Shown piece by piece: positions 61,301 through 64,000 of a stretch of 64,000 bases of DNA. The first letter of the stretch is position 1. Every line of letters begins with the position of its first letter. The stretch is taken from the NCBI GenBank assembly GCA_947846985.1, contig CANTUZ010000001.1:186208455-186272454 (forward strand). Reading direction: 5' to 3'. The notes under the pieces are model-generated. The model had not been told where the DNA came from. It searched no databases and saw nothing but the letters and a program-made list of their open reading frames with translations. The position numbers and the translations under genes were made by a program. Source of the stretch: Fratercula arctica (Eukaryota; Chordata; Aves; Charadriiformes; Alcidae).

Positions 61301-61878
61301 ATTTCTAGGTAACATAAAACCTGCATTTACAAAGGCAAGGAACAGTAATCAATTCTAGGATCACAGAAAATAAACTTTTGATGCCTAAAGTTGTTTGTCT
61401 TCCAATCTAATAACTACTCTTTTTACTTCCTTTTGGTTCCTGTGTATGATATTTTGAGGTGTAGCTGTCTCTGTCTCAGTCATTTGTTCCCTGGCAGAGG
61501 TGGACTGGGCTGTGCCTGTCCCGTTGTCCCTGAGCACGCCCTGGTGCTGCCTCCACACGCTGCTTTGTTTGTGTAGTCGTGATAAGTATGTCCGTTCCAC
61601 TCTCCTTCAGCTTGCCCTCAACACTAAATATGCTTACTATTAAAATAAAAATACATGTATTCAGAGAGACTTAACATCATGTTTTAGGTAGAAGCATGAC
61701 ATTGTAAATACAGGAAAGCAGTATTCTAGTTTAAACTGAGCATCTGAGTTGTTTCTGCACTGTTTAGTCCCTCCTACTTAAATCTCTGAAGTCACATTTC
61801 AGGTAGGGATTCTGTATTCATTGCAAGTTGTTTTGCAAGCGTTGCCATCCCATTCAGGGAGCTGGGGCTTTGTGAAGG
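58331..61878. other. Non-coding DNA, no gene seen
   Basis: Several frames of 90-140 codons exist on both strands (58374-58781 plus, 58951-59370 minus, 60202-60498 plus), but none has a recognisable domain, and they lack conserved splice context. The stretch may include old, unassigned repeat sequence. Confidence 0.45.
59039..59106. repeat. 30-base imperfect direct repeat separated by T8
   Basis: GTCCAGGGGCTGTTTTGATT and the following 10 bases (59039-59068) recur as GTCCAGTGGTTGGTTTGATT and following (59077-59106), with a few mismatches. The copies are separated by eight T. Confidence 0.8.
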
Positions 61879-62486
61879 TGTCATGGTTTAACTCCAGCCA
61901 GCAGGTAGAACCATGCAGCCACTCGCTCGCTCCCCCCAGTTCAGATGGGGGAGAGAATTGGAAGAGTAGAAGTGAGAAAAAAGTTGTGGATTGAGATAAA
62001 GACAGTTTAATAGGTAGAGCAAAAGCCACACATGCAAGCAGAGCAAAACAAGGAATTCAGTCACTGCTTCTCATCATCAGACAGGTGTTCAGCCATCTCC
62101 AGGAAAACAGAGCTCCATCGCATGTAGTGGTTACTTGGGAAGACACATGTAATGGTTACTTGGTAAGACAAACACCATCACTCTAAACATCACCCTCCTT
62201 CCTTCTTCCCCCAGCTTTATATGCTGAGCGTGATGTTACATGTCATGGAATATTCCTTTGTTCAGTTGGGATCAGCTGTCCTGGCTATATCCACTCCCAG
62301 CTTTTTGTGCACTCCCGGCCTACTCGCTGGTGGCGCCGTGTGAGGAGCGCAAAAGGCCTCGACTGCCTAGCAACAACTGAAAACACCAGTACGCTATCAA
62401 AAGTATTTCTCATCCCAAATCCAAACCATAGCACTGCGCCAGCTGCTAGTAAAAAAGTTAACTTTATCCCAACTGAAACCACGACA
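61879..62486 (-). mobile_element. Solo LTR of an avian endogenous retrovirus
   Basis: This 608-base LTR is in minus orientation. It begins, on the minus strand, TGTCGTGGTTTCAGTTGGGA (62486 leftwards) and ends GGTTAAACCATGACA with its edge at 61879; the TG...CA ends are intact. A TATA box (TATAAA, complement of 62216-62221) and an ATTAAA polyadenylation signal (complement of 62006-62011) are in the expected order. A 5-bp target duplication, GAAGG, flanks it exactly (61874-61878 and 62487-62491). There is only one LTR and no internal genes, so it arose by recombination between two LTRs or by loss of the interior. From memory, this LTR type is widespread in neoavian birds. The 5-bp duplication fits several retroviral classes, and I leave the class open. 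Confidence 0.93.
62121..62170. repeat. 25-bp tandem duplication inside the LTR
   Basis: CATGTAGTGGTTACTTGGGA+AGACA (62121-62145) is followed directly by a second copy with two changes (62146-62170). It lies in the LTR between the TATA box and the polyadenylation signal, that is downstream of the likely transcription start. Confidence 0.9.
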
Positions 62487-64000
62487 GAAGGTAAGCAGCT
62501 CTGGGAAGTGCTGCCAGTGTGCTCGCTTTCTTTTACCCGGTGCCTCCCTTGGTACTGGGCACCTACTGAGAAGGGGAGGAGATGAGAAGGATGAGACAGG
62601 ACTCTTCGTCGGGCAAGAAGTGCTTACCTTTTGCATCTGTCCTGTACTTTTGTGTTAGCACCTTCCTTCTGTGCAAAGATCTTTAACATCATTCATAAAG
62701 AATTCCTAGTTACGATACTCTCAAGGCTGACCAAATGATGTAAGCTTCTTAAAATCTACTATAGAATACAGGTCAAGCCCTGGTAAAATTCTTAACTGTG
62801 CAGCCATGGTCTTTGATTAGATGCCAGCTTTCTGTAGACATCCTACGTCGTAAATTTGGATGCATTAGTTAGCACTGAGGATGAAAGACCCTTGTATCTT
62901 AGTGTGGACATGTACAATCTTTTGTCATTTTCCAGCTTTTGCTTGGATCTGTGTTGCTCCTTATGCCTTGTAACAAAATGAGTTCTCTTTTATACAAAAA
63001 AGCACTAAATTTTTTGATCTCTGTCTTGGTCCCAGTTACTTAAAGAATGTGTGTCACCTTTCAGAATCAGAATGGCACAATAAAATAAGCCGCTACAATT
63101 AATTCAGTCATTTCGAACAGTGTGATCTCATGCTTTTAGGAACTCCTGTAAAAGTCAGAGGCATGAGAATGTATGAAGTTTCCAGTATTTTTGATATTTT
63201 TAAAAACCTTGGCTATAGGTTAAAGACTTCGAATGTGTATTTTTGAACTTTACTCTGATATGAAGTATAGATACTTTTTTTTTTAATGTATGAAGTTCTT
63301 TATAGAGTTACATGGGACATATGAAAGCTGGTATAAAAATATTTGTAATAACTTTTTGAGAACTGGCAACACCACAGTGAATCTCAGTTGTACACACATT
63401 ACTGGTCTAAACGAAAAAGTTATAAGCTAGTAAAAAAAATCATTCTTACAAAAGAAATGGCATATTTTTAAATCTTGTTGGCTTGTAATAAAATCCCTTG
63501 TATCTGTGTAGAGCTTCTTGATATACCTATGAAATATTTTACATCAGAAGGTCTATGACTGCTGGGCAGCAAAAAGGAGAAATTTTTAGGATTTTTGAGG
63601 GAGTACTCCCTTGGCATTAAATATCATGCCTTACTTTTTCCCAGGTGTTCTTGTGCTCTTGTCTCCTGCAGCTACCTATAAACTCCAGGGCCTTAATGCC
63701 ATCTCAGTTTTCTATTTTTGTTGTAAATCTCTTTGTTCAGTAGGAACCTGTAGTGTTCCTTCATTCTGTTCAACATAATGATAAAGAATATGAACGGAAG
63801 GAATGAAAGCAGGAAAGCTGTAGCTTGTACCGTGTGAAAGCTGCCCTTCTTTCTGAAGGAGATTCAAAAGGCGGAGCAACTTTTGAAGGGACTGGAACTA
63901 GGAAAGAAATATGAAGAATTGTCAGAGGGAGGATCTCAAAGGTACTTCTGTAAATTTAAAATAATGTAATGAAAAATTATGTAAGAGAATCCAAAGACTG
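62487..64000. other. Non-coding AT-rich DNA to the window end
   Basis: No supported coding frame. Frames at 62307-62585 (plus) and 62397-62636 (minus) overlap the LTR edge and each other and are chance. T10 lies near 63277-63286. No further repeat family is recognisable. Confidence 0.55.

Noticed and set aside
1..64000. tRNA, rRNA or microRNA genes
   Set aside because: I saw no A/B-box pair with a cloverleaf, no rRNA sequence and no hairpin that I could defend as a microRNA precursor by reading alone. A covariance-model search would be needed to exclude them.

Overview
The window looks like non-coding DNA from a bird, built around one large CpG-island promoter. The bird call rests on several CR1 retroposon fragments carrying the avian 3' end signature (ATTCTATGATTCT or its complement). 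It also rests on a complete solo LTR at 61879-62486, of an endogenous retrovirus family I recognise as common in neoavian genomes (family recognition is from memory). Most of the sequence is AT-rich and has no operons, dense coding or prokaryotic signals. I found no open reading frame that I can defend as a functional protein-coding gene.

Layout. 1-13.4 kb is AT-rich flank with old CR1 remnants (2119-2560, about 5985-6215, 8540-8596) and one exon-like segment (7499-7580). About 13.8-17.96 kb is a roughly 4-kb CpG island with an inverted CCAAT box, GC boxes, an NRF1-like site, a 19-bp perfect palindrome, C, T and A homopolymers, and two good splice donors pointing right (16465 and 17863). This is the expected form of a promoter plus non-coding first exon(s) of a gene, often a developmental regulator, whose coding exons lie outside the window. 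I cannot name the gene. About 18-64 kb is AT-rich and reads like a long first intron or flank. It holds a small CpG-rich patch (22.86-23.19 kb), a well-preserved CR1 (32173-32640), a 697-base almost pure pyrimidine tract (41188-41884), four more CR1 fragments (44.4, 47.3, 49.3 and 49.9 kb) and the solo LTR with its 5-bp target duplication.

The CR1 copies lie in both orientations and span a wide range of ages. Some read almost like the modern avian consensus; others (5.98 and 49.95 kb) resemble sub-families shared with other amniotes.

Many long open frames are artefacts. Those in 13.8-17.9 kb come from GC-rich sequence poor in stop codons. Those in 41.15-41.94 kb come from a pyrimidine tract that cannot contain a stop codon. 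I saw no new enzymatic, defence or mobile system. The observations most worth checking are the island's palindrome and first-exon candidates, the pyrimidine tract, the LTR, and two unidentified minus-strand open frames near 46.3-46.9 and 57.75-58.33 kb.
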